A stretch of DNA of 64,000 bases from Macrostomum hystrix (taxonomy: Eukaryota > Platyhelminthes > Macrostomidae), in the NCBI GenBank assembly GCA_950097015.1, contig CATNEN010000001.1, positions 23,626,501-23,690,500 of the forward strand. The letters are read 5' to 3'. Shown here one piece after another: positions 9,567 through 20,919 of the stretch. Made by a program: the position numbers and the translations under genes. The number at the start of each line of letters is the position of its first letter. Positions within the stretch are counted from its first letter, which is position 1. The notes beneath the pieces were generated by a model. The model saw only the letters and a program-made list of their open reading frames with translations. It searched no databases and was not told the origin of the DNA.

Positions 9567-12500
9567 ATTCTAGCTGTGGCTACTGCTTCGATTCTAGCTG
9601 TGGCTACTGCTTCGATTCTAGCTGTGGCTACTGCTTCGATTCTAGCTGTGGCTACTGCTTCGATTCTAGCTGTGGCTTCTGCTTTGATTCTAGCTGTGGC
9701 TACTGCTTCGATTCTAGCTGTGGCTACTGCTTCGATTCTAGCTGTGGCTTCTGCTTTGATTCTAGCTGTGGCTTCTGCTTCGATTCTAGCTGTGGCTACT
9801 GCTTCGATTCTAGCTGTGGCTTCTGCTTCGATTCTAGCTGTGGCTTCTGCTTCGATTCTAGCTGTGGCTACTGCTTCGATTCTAGCTGTGGCTTCTGCTT
9901 CGATTCTAGCTGTGGCTACTGCTTCGATTCTAGCTGTGGCTTCTGCTTCGATTCTAGCTGTGGCTTCTGCTTCGATTCTAGCTGTGGCTACTGCTTCGAT
10001 TCTAGCTGTGGCTTCTGCTTCGATTCTAGCTGTGGCTTCTGCTTCGATTCTAGCTGTGGCTTCTGATTCGATTCTAGCTGTGGCTACTGCTTCGATTCTA
10101 GCTGTGGCTACTGCTTCGATTCTAGCTGTGGCTACTGCTTCGATTCTAGCTGTGGCTTCTGCTTCGATTCTAGCTGTGGCTTCTGCTTTGATTCTAGCTG
10201 TGGCTTCTGCTTCGATTCTAGCTGTGGCTTCTGCTTCGATTCTAGCTGTGGCTACTGCTTCGATTCTAGTTGTGGCTTCTGCTTTGATTCTAGCTGTGGC
10301 TACTGCTTTGATTCTAGCTGTGGCTTCTGCTTCGATTCTAGCTGTGGCTTCTGCTTCGATTCTAGCTGTGGCTTCTGCTTCGATTCTAGCTGTGGCTTCT
10401 GCTTCGATTCTAGCTGTGGCTACTGCTTCGATTCTAGCTGTGGCTTCTGCTTTGATTCTAGCTGTGGCTTCTGCTTCGATTCTAGCTGTGGCTTCTGCTT
10501 CGATTCTAGCTGTGGCTTCTGCTTCGATTCTAGCTGTGGCTACTGCTTCGATTCTAGCTGTGGCTTCTGCTTCGATTCTAGCTGTGGCTACTGCTTCGAT
10601 TCTAGCTGTGGCTTCTGCTTCGATTCTAGCTGTGGCTTCTGCTTCGATTCTAGCTGTGGCTTCTGCTTCGATTCTAGCTGTGGCTACTGCTTCGATTCTA
10701 GCTGTGGCTACTGCTTCGATTCTAGCTGTGGCTACTGCTTCGATTCTAGCTGTGGCTTCTGCTTCGATTCTAGCTGTGGCTTCTGCTTCGATTCTAGCTG
10801 TGGCTTCTGCTTCGATTCTAGTTGTGGCTTCTGCTTCGATTCTAGCTGTGGCTTCTGCTTCGATTCTAGCTGTGGCTTCTGCTTCGATTCTAGCTGTGGC
10901 TACTGCTTCGATTCTAGCTGTGGCTTCTGCTTCGATTCTAGCTGTGGCTTCTGCTTCGATTCTAGCTGTGGCTACTGCTTCGATTCTAGCTGTGGCTACT
11001 GCTTCGATTCTAGCTGTGGCTACTGCTTCGATTCTAGCTGTGGCTTCTGCTTCGATTCTAGCTGTGGCTACTGCTTCGATTCTAGCTGTGGCTACTGCTT
11101 CGATTCTAGCTGTGGCTACTGCTTCGATTCTAGCTGTGGCTTCTGCTTCGATTCTAGCTGTGGCTTCTGCTTCGATTCTAGCTGTGGCTACTGCTTCGAT
11201 TCTAGCTGTGGCTTCTGCTTCGATTCTAGCTGTGGCTTCTGCTTCGATTCTAGCTGTGGCTACTGCTTCGATTCTAGCTGTGGCTTCTGCTACGATTCTA
11301 GTTGTGTCTTCTGCTTCGATTCTAGCTGTGGCTACTGCTTCGATTCTAGCTGTGGCTACTGCTTCGATTCTAGCTGTGGCTACTGCTTCGATTCTAGCTG
11401 TGGCTACTGCTTCGATTCTAGTTGTGTCTTCTGCTTCGATTCTAGCTGTGGCTTCTGCTTCGATTCTATAATATAGTTGTGGCTTCTGCTACGATTCTAG
11501 TTGTGTCTTCTGCTTCGATTCTAGCTGTGGCTACTGCTTCGATTCTAGCTGTGGCTACTGCTTCGATTCTAGCTGTGGCTACTGCTTCGATTCTAGCTGT
11601 GGCTTCTGCTTCGATTCTAGCTGTGGCTACTGCTTCGATTCTAGCTGTGGCTTCTGCTTCGATTCTAGCTGTGGCTTCTGCTTCGATTCTAGCTGTGGCT
11701 ACTGCTTCGATTCTAGCTGTGGCTTCTGCTACGATTCTAGTTGTGTCTTCTGCTTCGATTCTAGCTGTGGCTACTGCTTCGATTCTAGCTGTGGCTACTG
11801 CTTCGATTCTAGCTGTGGCGACTGCTTCGATTCTAGCTGTGGCTACTGCTTCGATTCTAGTTGTGTCTTCTGCTTCGATTCTAGCTGTGGCTTCTGCTTC
11901 GATTCTATAATATAGTTGTGGCTTCTGCTACGATTCTAGTTGTGTCTTCTGCTTCGATTCTAGCTGTGGCTTCTGCTTCGATTCTAGCTGTGGCTTCTGC
12001 TTCGATTCTAGCTGTGGCTTCTGCTTCGATTCTAGCTGTAGCTTCTGCTTCGATTCTAGCTGTAGCTTCTGCTTCGATTCTAGCTGTGGCTTCTGCTTCG
12101 ATTCTAGCTGTAGCTTCTGCTTCGATTCTAGCTGTGGCTACTGCTTCGATTCTAGCTGTGGCTACTGCTTCGATTCTAGCTGTGGCTTCTGCTTCGATTC
12201 TAGCTGTAGCTTCTGCTTCGATTCTAGTTGTGGCTTCTGCTTCGATTCTAGCTGTGGCTACTGCTTCGATTCTAGCTGTGGCTTCTGCTTCGATTCTAGC
12301 TGTGGCTACTGCTTCGATTCTAGTTGTGTCTTCTGCTTCGATTCTAGCTGTGGCTTCTGCTTCGATTCTAGCTGTGGCTTCTGCTTCGATTCTAGCTGTA
12401 GCTTCTGCTTCGATTCTAGCTGTAGCTTCTGCTTCGATTCTAGCTGTGGCTACTGCTTCGATTCTAGCTGTGGCTTCTGCTTCGATTCTAGCTGTGGCTA

Positions 12501-13431
12501 CTGCTTCGATTCTAGCTGTGGCTTCTGCTTCGATTCTAGCTGTGGCTACTGCTTCGATTCTAGCTGTGGCTTCTGCTTCGATTCTAGCTGTGGCTTCTGC
12601 TTCGATTCTAGCTGTGGCTACTGCTTCGATTCTAGCTGTGGCTACTGCTTCGATTCTAGCTGTGGCTACTGCTTCGATTCTAGCTGTGGCTTCTGCTTCG
12701 ATTCTAGCTGTGGCTTCTGCTTCGATTCTAGCTGTGGCTACTGCTTCGATTCTAGCTGTGGCTTCTGCTTCGATTCTAGCTGTGGCTACTGCTTCGATTC
12801 TAGCTGTGGCTTCTGCTTCGATTCTAGCTGTGGCTTCTGCTTCGATTCTAGCTGTGGCTACTGCTTCGATTCTAGCTGTGGCTTCTGCTTCGATTCTAGC
12901 TGTGGCTACTGCTTCGATTCTAGCTGTGGCTTCTGCTTCGATTCTAGCTGTGGCTACTGCTTCGATTCTAGCTGTGGCTTCTGCTTCGATTCTAGCTGTG
13001 GCTTCTGCTTCGATTCTAGCTGTGGCTACTGCTTCGATTCTAGCTGTGGCTACTGCTTCGATTCTAGCTGTGGCTACTGCTTCGATTCTAGCTGTGGCTT
13101 CTGCTTCGATTCTAGCTGTGGCTTCTGCTTCGATTCTAGCTGTGGCTACTGCTTCGATTCTAGCTGTGGCTTCTGCTTCGATTCTAGCTGTGGCTACTGC
13201 TTCGATTCTAGCTGTGGCTTCTGCTTCGATTCTAGCTGTGGCTTCTGCTTCGATTCTAGCTGTGGCTACTGCTTCGATTCTAGCTGTGGCTTCTGCTTCG
13301 ATTCTAGCTGTGGCTACTGCTTCGATTCTAGCTGTGGCTTCTGCTTCGATTCTAGCTGTGGCTACTGCTTCGATTCTAGCTGTGGCTACTGCTTCGATTC
13401 TAGCTGTGGCTTCTGCTTCGATTCTGAAAGT
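9567..13431. repeat. 3.9 kb array of a 24 bp unit (about 160 copies)
   Basis: Units of the form cgattctagctgtggct followed by actgctt or tctgctt. Most units differ only at this A/T position, giving a binary pattern along the array. A 7 bp insert (ataatat) within a distinctive block occurs at about 11468 and again 439 bp later, which marks a segmental duplication. The 24 bp period keeps frames open over long stretches, but the translation is a pure 8-residue hydrophobic/Ala/Ser repeat without any flanking domain. Confidence 0.97.
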
Positions 13432-13557
13432 ATAAGCTGTTTACTTCTATGGCTATGACCATGGCTATAGCTGATTAGCAACTTAGCAAGCCCGAAAATT
13501 GAATTAAAAGTACAAATTGAAGCAAAGTCGTCACAAGTAAGCCACTTTCATATATAA

Positions 13558-13884
13558 ATGAACACAAACATCGGCTGCAGCTGCACCAGCTTGGACGACG
13601 CTACGGAGCGTCAACTGCGCCAGATGATTCGTCGCCACCTGCGTCACTGGGAGCTGCATCACTCGCCCTCCGCTGTCGAGTTCGTCTGCAACGCCCTGGC
13701 CAAGGAGCCGAGCGTTCTGACGGTGGTGCACAGAGCTACCGAGGATTTGCTGAAGGTTAGCTCGGAGGAGCAAAGATGCGAGACGCTGTTGAAGCAGCTT
13801 GATGACGTCGTGGCCCGAGTCCCTGACTGGCTGCACGAGCAGCTGATGGAGCGAATCACAACGACCGCTTGCCTGCCACATTAA
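13558..13884 (+). CDS. Small hypothetical protein, helical, 108 aa
   Basis: An ATG at 13558, eight bases after a catatataaatg context, opens 108 codons to TAA. The composition is protein-like: amphipathic helices rich in Arg, Glu and Leu (RQLRQMIRRHLRHWELHH, EEQRCETLLKQLDDVVAR), high third-position GC and an AT-rich flank on either side. No signal peptide or membrane segment is seen. I do not recognise the family. It may be a complete single-exon gene or the last exon of a larger one; no good acceptor is obvious directly upstream. Confidence 0.5.
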   Translation: MNTNIGCSCTSLDDATERQLRQMIRRHLRHWELHHSPSAVEFVCNALAKEPSVLTVVHRATEDLLKVSSEEQRCETLLKQLDDVVARVPDWLHEQLMERITTTACLPH

Positions 13885-15146
13885 GCCAACAACGGGGACT
13901 CCAAAGCCAGCTGGAACTAAGTCTTTTGAAAATTTGGCCTTTTAGCAACTAAAATCGTTCACCTGAAGCAGGGGGTTAGGGCTTAGCGAAAATTTACCTT
14001 TGTGACGCTTAGGTGCAGTTGTACCATATTATGCTAGACTTCAGGAAAACTTCAATCCGTTCTCCTATTTCACCTTTTAGTTCTTGACCAGACAAACAAA
14101 TATTAGACATTTAGTACATAGTAATAACATTCAACTAAGATAAGTGTACTATTGCCACTTCATGAAACTGTAGCGCTAACAGAATTCAAATTGCAAATTA
14201 TATTTTTCTGCATGTAGCTTTTGTTCCTTCTTTTGAAAGTTCACATGAAAAAGTACATTCTCCGTAGCTGTTCTCACTGCGCCTTTGGGCGCTGATTCTC
14301 ATAAGTGTATTTTGCGTAAAGGTCTTCTTTCCCTGCGATTTCAGGTCACTTGCAGGTGATTCAATTATAATCTGCTGCTACCAGGAAATTGTTAAAATGA
14401 TTGTTTTGACTAGTTTAGACAGATAAAAAATCTTCCTACCAAAACCCAGGGACACAATTGTGTGACCCAAACTAATTAAATTAACCCCATACTCTGAAAT
14501 GTTTAAAGTGCACCGACCATTTCATCAAGTTCTGAACTATTAGCATTGTTGTTTCAGCAGCAACTAAAATAAAAAGTTTGTTGATTATAGAGACCGCCAC
14601 AGCTCTGACCATGTGTCACGCAGCTCTCCTTCCCTACATCTTTGAGTAGTTCTCAAGAGCGTCTCTGAAAAGCCTCAGAGCAGAGCATGTGTCGCCAAAT
14701 GCCTAATTGCTAATGCCTTTAACGGATCGTAGTTTAGCCGCGGTGCACAGGTAAGCCACTTGAATGGTTTGGCGATCTATCTTAGCATTTCTCTCTCTGC
14801 ATCTCTCCCTGTCTGCCCTTTCCTATATGTCTGTGCCGTCTCTCAGAAATTTTCCGACAATAGACAAATTTTTTTCGGAATCAAACTTGTGTGCATGGGA
14901 CCGAAGGGTAGAGTAAAGAATAGAGAGAATAGCTGAGTATAAGGCTAGGTCTGTTTTGGTTTGTATTTAATGCTCAAAGTTATAATAAGCATAGGCATAT
15001 AGTAATAGTCTCATAGTCTGCTCTAAACTATAGCACCCTGCTCAAACCAACACCTTTTACCATGCAGTAAGCAAGACAGGTTTATTGCATACTATTCATA
15101 CCATACGCATAATTGCTGAATATATTAAGGCGCGCACTGGCTTAGA
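13885..15146. other. Intergenic; presumed upstream region of the 15147 gene
   Basis: Mostly unique AT-rich DNA. It contains a 75-85 bp segment (14668-14750) repeated at 16257-16325 and a good donor-like site CAG|GTAAGC at 14750/14751, which could end a 5' UTR exon. No coding segment is supported. Confidence 0.4.
14668..14750 (+). repeat. Direct repeat, copy 1 (ends at a donor-like CAG|GTAAGC)
   Basis: Shares aaagcctca, gcagagc, tgtgtcg, caaatgcct, taacgga and tttagcc in order with 16257-16325. Copy 1 carries an extra 12 bp or so inside. Confidence 0.65.
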
Positions 15147-16918
15147 ATGTCAGTAGACAATTCAAACCGATACCGAACCAATTCGCTGCAGATCAGGCCT
15201 TCAAATCCAACACTTCAAGTAGCTCTGCATACGTCCACTCTGCTGAGGGGCTACTGCGGCTGGCATCGAAGAACGACGCGGCAGCAGCAGCAGCTGGAAC
15301 TGATTTCTACCGGACTCGACATGTCGCAGCATCGTCTGGCGGTGGGCGCTGGAGGTGTCAACAAAGCGCAGGTGATTTAATTTGTGAACAGCTAGATCAG
15401 ATGGGACAGAAGTACAGCAAGCCAGTGGCACAGCCGATGATAGTCCGATAGGAATCGACGATAGTCCGATAGGAATCGACGATAGTCCGATAGGAATCGA
15501 CGATAGTCCGATAGGAATCAATGATAGTCCGATAGGAATCGACGATAGTCCGATAGTAATCGACGACAGTCCGATAGGAATCGACGATAGTCCGATAGGA
15601 ATCGACGATAGTCCGATAGGAATCGACTATAGTCCGATAGGAATCGACGATAGTCCGATAGGAATCGACGATAGTCCGATAGGAATCGACGATAATCCGA
15701 TAGGAATCGACTATAGTCCGATAGGAATCGACGATAGTCCGATAGGAATCGACGATAGTCCGATAGGAATCGACGATAATCCGATAGGAATCGATGATTC
15801 TCCGATGGGAATCGACGATAGTCCGATAGGAATCGACGATTCTCCGATAGGAATCGACGATAGTCCGATAGGAATCGACGATAGTCCGATAGGAATCGAT
15901 GATTCTCCGATGGGAATCGACGATAGTCCGATAGGAATCGACGATAGTCCGATAGGAATCGATGATTCTCCGATGGGAATCGACGATAGTCCGATAGGAA
16001 TCGACTATAGTCCGATAGGAATCGACGATAATCCGATAGGAATCGACTATAATCCGATAGGAATCGACGATAATCCGATAGGAATCGATGATTCTCCGAT
16101 GGGAATCGACGATAATTCCTTGATAATTGACGATACTCTTTTGAGAATGGTGCAACCCGAGATTTTTTATTAGGCTTAGTTATATTCTAGACTTCTCAGT
16201 ACTCAGCAAAATTACATTTTGTTCTTCATTTGATCCATTTCTCAGAGGCATCTATTTAAAGCCTCAATGCAGAGCTTGTGTCGTCAAATGCCTATAACGG
16301 ACCGTAATTTAGCCATGGTGGACAGCTCAGTGTGATAGCTCAGTGTACTATTATATGCCATCACCTGTGCAGCAGGTCAGGTTAATCAGGGGGTCACCAG
16401 AGCGGGCAAAATCCTCACCTTACCTCCAAAACTATGGCATTCAGGCGACTCTCACCTTGATGCCGAGCCTGCCTCTGACTGCGCGCTACTATGCAACGCA
16501 CAAGAAGACTCAGGCAGCAGCTGACAAACCACTCGGGCATACTGGCGATGCTGATGCTGATAAAGCTGCTGGAGTCTGCAAGCGCTACCCGTTCAGTCAG
16601 GTGATCTACTCGAACATATTAACCAGTAATGACTCGATAGTCGATGTTTCCGGAAAGCCTGTCAACAAGCAGCGCCTGAAATTGGCGCAGCCACCTCTGC
16701 TGAGCTACCTGCCCAAGCCTGGCGGTCTGCCGGTGCCTTCGTCTTCGTCATCGGCTCGATCGCCGAGTTTTATTCACCGACGCCGGGTGGCTCGAGAGCG
16801 CAGCAGCGTGTCCGGCCCATTGGACAGAGCGTTGGCCAGCGACAGGTCGAGCGAGGTTGTAGTGCGCAGGGCCATCACGCAGCTAAGGGATGTGATGCAT
16901 CTTCCGCAGCCCAAGTAG
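15147..16918 (+). CDS. Two-exon gene of unknown function, 255 aa
   Basis: Exon 1 is 15147-15371 (ATG, 75 codons, ending CAG|GTGATT, phase 0). Exon 2 is 16376-16918, after GTGCAGCAG, in the same phase and ending at TAG. The joined frame is open. Exon 1 has a short Gln run (CAG repeats) and ends SQHRLAVGAGGVNKAQ. Exon 2 is basic and Ser-rich, with PKPGGLPVPSSSSSARSP and FIHRRRVARERS, and ends in a short helical segment (RRAITQLRDVMHLPQPK). No domain is recognised. A shorter start at 15321 is possible, as is an acceptor a few bases downstream (GTCAG). The intron is filled by a 21 bp minisatellite and a repeat of sequence lying upstream of exon 1. Confidence 0.5.
15433..16130. repeat. 21 bp minisatellite in the intron of the 15147 gene
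   Basis: About 33 copies built on gatagtccgataggaatcga. Variant units carrying gattctccgatggg recur every few copies. The unit resembles the 21 bp array at 38835-39415. Confidence 0.93.
16257..16325 (+). repeat. Direct repeat, copy 2
   Basis: About 70 bp homologous to 14668-14750, lying in the intron just before exon 2 of the 15147 gene. Confidence 0.65.
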
Positions 16919-17197
16919 AGTTTTATAAATGCTTTCTTAAATAGAAAAAGTTTTTTTAAGAACAGTATACGTCTCGACTATATTTTATTTTTTCTAAAGT
17001 GAAAAGTGTGCATGCTTCACAATTGAATGTTTGCCTGTTTGTTACATAAAGTCCTAATAAAAGTCTATGTGCCATGAGCTTGTGTACTCTTGGCTGCGCT
17101 CTTACTGTAATCGAGATCGGGAGCTTGAAGGGCCGCATATGGTTTTAAAAATCGACTAACTAGAATGAAACCTGAAAATGTCTCATAGCGATTCGAC

Positions 17198-18331
17198 TCA
17201 GACTTCCGCCCTGATCAGTACGAACAGCGGGTGCAGAAACAGCTTGAGATTCGAGTAACTCAACGAGTTCAGTCCATCTGTGCTCATGGTTTGCCGCACA
17301 TTGTTTGTGTAGGGCCACGGCATGGTGTTGGTGACAATGTCGTTGCCATGCCGAAGGTTGATGTACCTTGCATCAGGCCCACCATTATACCTCAGTCCGT
17401 AGCCAGAGATGCTCAGCCTGGCCGCCAGCTCGTCATCTTCCCGGCCCCATCCGTAATAGCGGTTCGAGTTGCCGTTAGCCTTCAGGAAAGCGCCCTTAGC
17501 GACGGCCGAAACTCCGCCGAAGAAGTTGTGATAGAGCCTGCCCTTGTAGTACTTGGCATTGTCCTGTGTGCGCATCTCAGAGATCAGCAGCTTCGGCGAG
17601 TTGCTGCAGTCATAAATGTTGGCCACATTCTCTGGCACCTTGTCCGAGTCGTGAAACACGAAGCAGTCAAACTTGTAAAATTGTTGCGAAATTTGGAAGC
17701 CGATGTTCAGCAGCTTGGCCCGGTTGAACAGTCGCGAGTCCGCCTGCTCAACAATGAAGAGGCCGAACAGGATGTTCTGCCTGCTCAGCAGTCGATGAAT
17801 ATAGGGTACGAATATGTCCAGGTTCTCGCTGCGATTTCTGTACGGCACAATCACCGCCGTGTGCGACAGCGGCGGCCAGCAGCTCCTGGGCGCAAAGAAG
17901 CCGCCTCCAACGGTGCCAGGCGCAGCACCTTCGGCCGTCCAGTCTTTGAAGAGATAAGAAAGCATAGCCTGCGACTGCGGCCGCTGACAAGCTTTGGAGC
18001 CATTGGAAGCAGCGGCGGCGAAGCTGACTGGTCGCGCTATGGGCTTCAAAGCGCTGAACAGCTTCGGGTAGCGAATGTTGGCGACCAGTCTAAGCTGCTG
18101 TTTTGAACTGTTCGATGCTTTCTTGGGCGCCATGATAGCGGCGGAGTAGTTTGAAGCAGTCGGTTGACTCAAATTCCCTGCCTGCAGCTGCTCAGTTGGG
18201 GAGCTGGAAAATAACCGATGAAAGTAGGGCCACCTTTCGCTAGGGACAATCAGCGCCCTGACTAGCAGCACAATGAGACAGGCGACAACAGCAGCTCCTA
18301 GCAGTTTCAGGCCTTTTCGAGTTTCAAGCAT
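17198..18331 (-). CDS. Beta-1,4-galactosyltransferase-like glycosyltransferase (GT7)
   Basis: A single exon of 377 codons. The ATG at 18331 precedes a basic residue pair and one hydrophobic segment (LLGAAVVACLIVLLVRALIV, residues 10-29), the signal anchor of a Golgi type II enzyme. A Ser/Asn-rich stem with several N-X-S/T sites follows. The GT7 core is clear: VIVPYRNR (160-167), FIVEQ (193-197), FHDSDKVPE (226-234), the metal and UDP-sugar site that is usually D-V-D, NFFGGVSAV (269-277), GWGREDDEL (294-302) for acceptor binding, and RHGND (327-331) with the metal-binding His. Expected role: transfer of a sugar from a UDP donor in beta-1,4 linkage to GlcNAc, Glc or xylose acceptors in the Golgi lumen. 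The exact acceptor, and whether Gal or GalNAc is transferred, cannot be read from sequence alone. Confidence 0.88.
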   Translation of the reverse strand: MLETRKGLKLLGAAVVACLIVLLVRALIVPSERWPYFHRLFSSSPTEQLQAGNLSQPTASNYSAAIMAPKKASNSSKQQLRLVANIRYPKLFSALKPIARPVSFAAAASNGSKACQRPQSQAMLSYLFKDWTAEGAAPGTVGGGFFAPRSCWPPLSHTAVIVPYRNRSENLDIFVPYIHRLLSRQNILFGLFIVEQADSRLFNRAKLLNIGFQISQQFYKFDCFVFHDSDKVPENVANIYDCSNSPKLLISEMRTQDNAKYYKGRLYHNFFGGVSAVAKGAFLKANGNSNRYYGWGREDDELAARLSISGYGLRYNGGPDARYINLRHGNDIVTNTMPWPYTNNVRQTMSTDGLNSLSYSNLKLFLHPLFVLIRAEV

Positions 18332-18763
18332 ATTCTCTATGCTCAAGCAGAGGTTTGAGGAAATCTTTAATTCAGAGAGTTGCAGAGACGATAGCTAGAA
18401 ATCTTGGCTGCTGTGCTATTGGCACAGGAGGGATGACTCAGTAAAGAGGCTAAAATTTAACAAAATACGAGTTCGTATTATCTAGTGTAGAAAAAGTGCA
18501 ATTTTTCGATTTTAGCAGCCTATTTGGTCCACAGATACTAAATACCTATTTATTTAGTTATCTGTGATTTGGGATTTGGTCTGTGATTTGGTCTTACAAG
18601 CATTTAATTAAATCCGAGATCTGCCTGCTAGAGTATTTCTGCTTTAGTCTATGGTCACAAGGATGCAATAGCATTTAGTTTGGTCAAATTTGGGCCAAAA
18701 TGAAATAGTCTATGGCTATAATCGAATATCAGCCCGCCCGATAGCCATGTCTGTCATGGTCAT
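18332..18763. other. Upstream region of the galactosyltransferase
   Basis: AT-rich unique DNA with repeated short motifs of the type agtctatggtcac. No gene is seen. Confidence 0.4.
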
Positions 18764-18823
18764 GGAGTGCCAATCTGAGCCGGTTATTTTTGTCGCTCGA
18801 TCTTCACTTTTTTAACATCCCGT
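18764..18823. repeat. Left piece of a dispersed repeat interrupted by the P-like element
   Basis: Matches, inverted, the uninterrupted copy at 28432-28508 (shared ggagtgccaatct, gctcgatcttcactttt, aacatcccgt). The other piece continues at 20920-20945 (cgttccttc). Confidence 0.75.
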
Positions 18824-19129
18824 CAAAGATTATAAATACCCAAGATACGTCACTCAATGCAAAAATCTGGTTTTCGCTCTCATCACACACTTTATGCCAT
18901 AGACATTGATAGCGCTATGCACCATTTCATGAATGAATGCTACTATCTTTTATTGCCGGAATACTCATACGTGGACATTGCACACTTTTGGAGGGGTTTT
19001 TTCCCAGCCACCAATGAAGCCTGATTGTTGCACGCCTTTACTGTCTATGTCCCGAACCCCACGGCTCGTCTCGCTGTCTTACAGCCTTCCCCAAACTGAG
19101 TTCTCTTGCTGCCCTAAGTCAGGCGGTCT

Positions 19130-19246
19130 ACTTTTGGACCATAGACATTTCGGGCGTGCACCAATCGACAAAATAATCTATTTTTTATCTATATCCGCTC
19201 CGTGAGACTGATTGTTGCACGCCCCAACTGTCTGTGGTCCAAAAGT
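19130..19246. repeat. Inverted repeat inside the P-like element
   Basis: About 37 bp arms (cttttggaccatagacatt... and its inverse ending gtccaaaag) separated by about 40 bp. Confidence 0.7.
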
Positions 19247-19260
19247 ATACAATGCCAGTG

Positions 19261-19350
19261 ATAAACGGCTATTCGTACTGCAAAGTTTTAAACCTCGGGC
19301 GCTACGCGCCCTCGGTTAAAAACATTGCAGCACTCATAGCCGTTTATTAC
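19261..19350. repeat. 90 bp imperfect palindrome inside the P-like element
   Basis: The arms read taaacggctat...cctcgggcgc and gcgccctcggtt...atagccgttta around a 3-4 base loop, with about 80% pairing by eye. It lies downstream of the transposase relic. Confidence 0.75.
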
Positions 19351-19588
19351 TATATCATTGCACAAATTGATGAATTGAACTTCATAATTTAAGTGAATTT
19401 ATATCAAATTACGCATGTGCATAGGTTGTTGCTGGCGCTAGAACTATTTCGCCTGGCAATTTTAGAAATTTTATAATTTATATTTTATAATAATTTTATA
19501 TTTACACGCATATAAAAATACGCATAGAACACGAAAAACATGGTGGGAAAAAAGTCGAGGACAGAGATGAGCAGTTCGACTTAACAAA

Positions 19589-20715
19589 TTACAGTGCTAT
19601 AGCATAACAGCTGCCGATGAAGCTCAAAGCCTGATCCATCTTCTCTCTGAATGCATCCAGTGCAGCCGACCTAAACTGATGCTGGCTCATGCCGTGGTAC
19701 GAAGTGAAGTACGCAATCGGTTGTTTCCATGGTGCTGCTATGCCGCGTAACATTGCAACTGCTGCTTGATTTACCGGCTTCCGCTCCTGAGCAGCATTAT
19801 TGCCAGTTGACCAACCAATTATGCTGTCGGTGAGTTCATGGTAGCGTAATGAGGGGGTGAGGTGCATGGCATCCACACAGCTTTGCGAGTCGGTACCGAT
19901 CAGGCTTCCTCTCCATGCAATCACGCAACTCCGAGATGATCTTCGAGCACACGCCCTCCTGCCTAAACAGCAGTTGATTATGCCTTCTGATAGTCGCTTC
20001 TGACGGCAGACCCAAGTCTTCGGAGGCTCTTAGGTGGCGGTACGCTGCAGGGCTGTGATGGTGCAGTGCTATCGCCCTGTTCAATTTAGATCTTGTCCAT
20101 CTAAGTCCTTTCTGCTTCGTTTTTCATCGCATAGAGCTCGTACGGGCTATTGAATGGAGCCTTCTGCACTTGGTCTGTAGGTCTTTGATAGTCTTGCGCT
20201 GACGAACTATCTTGCAGCGCATAGCAGGCAGTGCCTTCAAGTCGCTAGTGCCTGAGGCAGGTTCAACCGGTGAAGGTCGCATGTCAGACCTTGATGCTTT
20301 TGCAAAGCTCTGCAGCACTGGTGGGTATAGATTGTCAGCAATGTTATCTGGCAGAGGTTCAGGATCAGGGGAGACTGGTCGTAGCAGAGGAGGAAATGAG
20401 TCGCAATCCGGTAGAGTGCTCTTCCGAAGCCTTGCTCCTGGCCTGCTTCTGCCCACTGCTTGTCTGACAAAGTCTTCGTCCCGAAAGTGAAGGCCACAAA
20501 CCTTCAGCCTGTGCTTCCTTACGAAATCCAGATTTAAATGATTCAGCTCCAAGATTGTCAGCCATTGTCAGCCATCGAAGCCATTCTTGAGCTATATCAT
20601 TCTTCGATGGAAAGCTGTGAAGCTGCACTCTTCTTCCGTCCTTCGGAGGAGCCGAGTAAACTGATGTTAAGCAGCCTCTGACGCAACAGAAGCGCGAATT
20701 TAGAGACTGCTGCAT
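19589..20715 (-). pseudogene. THAP-domain P-element/THAP9-type transposase relic
   Basis: Reading from 20715: FCCVRGC starts a C2CH THAP zinc finger, continuing VQLHSFPSKNDIAQEWLRWL. A shift near 20552 moves to KVCGLHFRDEDF, the C-x2-H pair that completes the finger. A basic coiled-coil follows (IVRQRKTIKDLQTKCRRL), then an in-frame TGA near 20124, then SPAAYRHLRASEDLGLPSEA, typical of the segment before the catalytic core. A second shift near 19920 leads to CVDAMHLTPSL (first catalytic Asp region) and WKQPIAYFTS, a hallmark of P-type transposases. The frame ends at 19589, so the rest of the catalytic domain is missing. Two frameshifts, one stop and a truncation make it inactive. The DNA-binding half is the best kept. 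Confidence 0.82.
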
Positions 20716-20919
20716 GAGAGAATTCTGGAGACGAATACTTTTCTATACTTTTCTCCTTGGTGTGCTGTGCTTTAAAAGAAAAGAAAAATTCTGGAAACGA
20801 TTATGCGAATTTGGCGATTTGTAGCTGGCCGAATGTTTGCCTATGGCATAAAGTGTGTGATGAGAGCGAAAACCTGATTTTTGCATTGAGTGACGTATCT
20901 TGGGTATTTATAATCTTTG

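Larger units (their letters stand above)
18824..20919 (-). mobile_element. P-element-like (THAP) transposon, 2,096 bp, non-autonomous
   Basis: The ends are 78 bp inverted repeats (18824-18901 and 20842-20919, about one mismatch), starting CAAAGATTATAAATACCC. Direct repeats of catcccgt (18816-18823 and 20920-20927) flank it: an 8 bp target duplication, the length P-type transposases make. A THAP-type transposase relic on the minus strand fills 19589-20715. The insertion sits inside another repeat whose uninterrupted copy is at 28432-28508. Confidence 0.88.

Noticed and set aside
9576-13435. Ala/Ser/Ile/Leu-repeat ORFs of 505-631 codons
   Set aside because: Pure translation of the 24 bp array; no flanking unique domain, start context or splice support.
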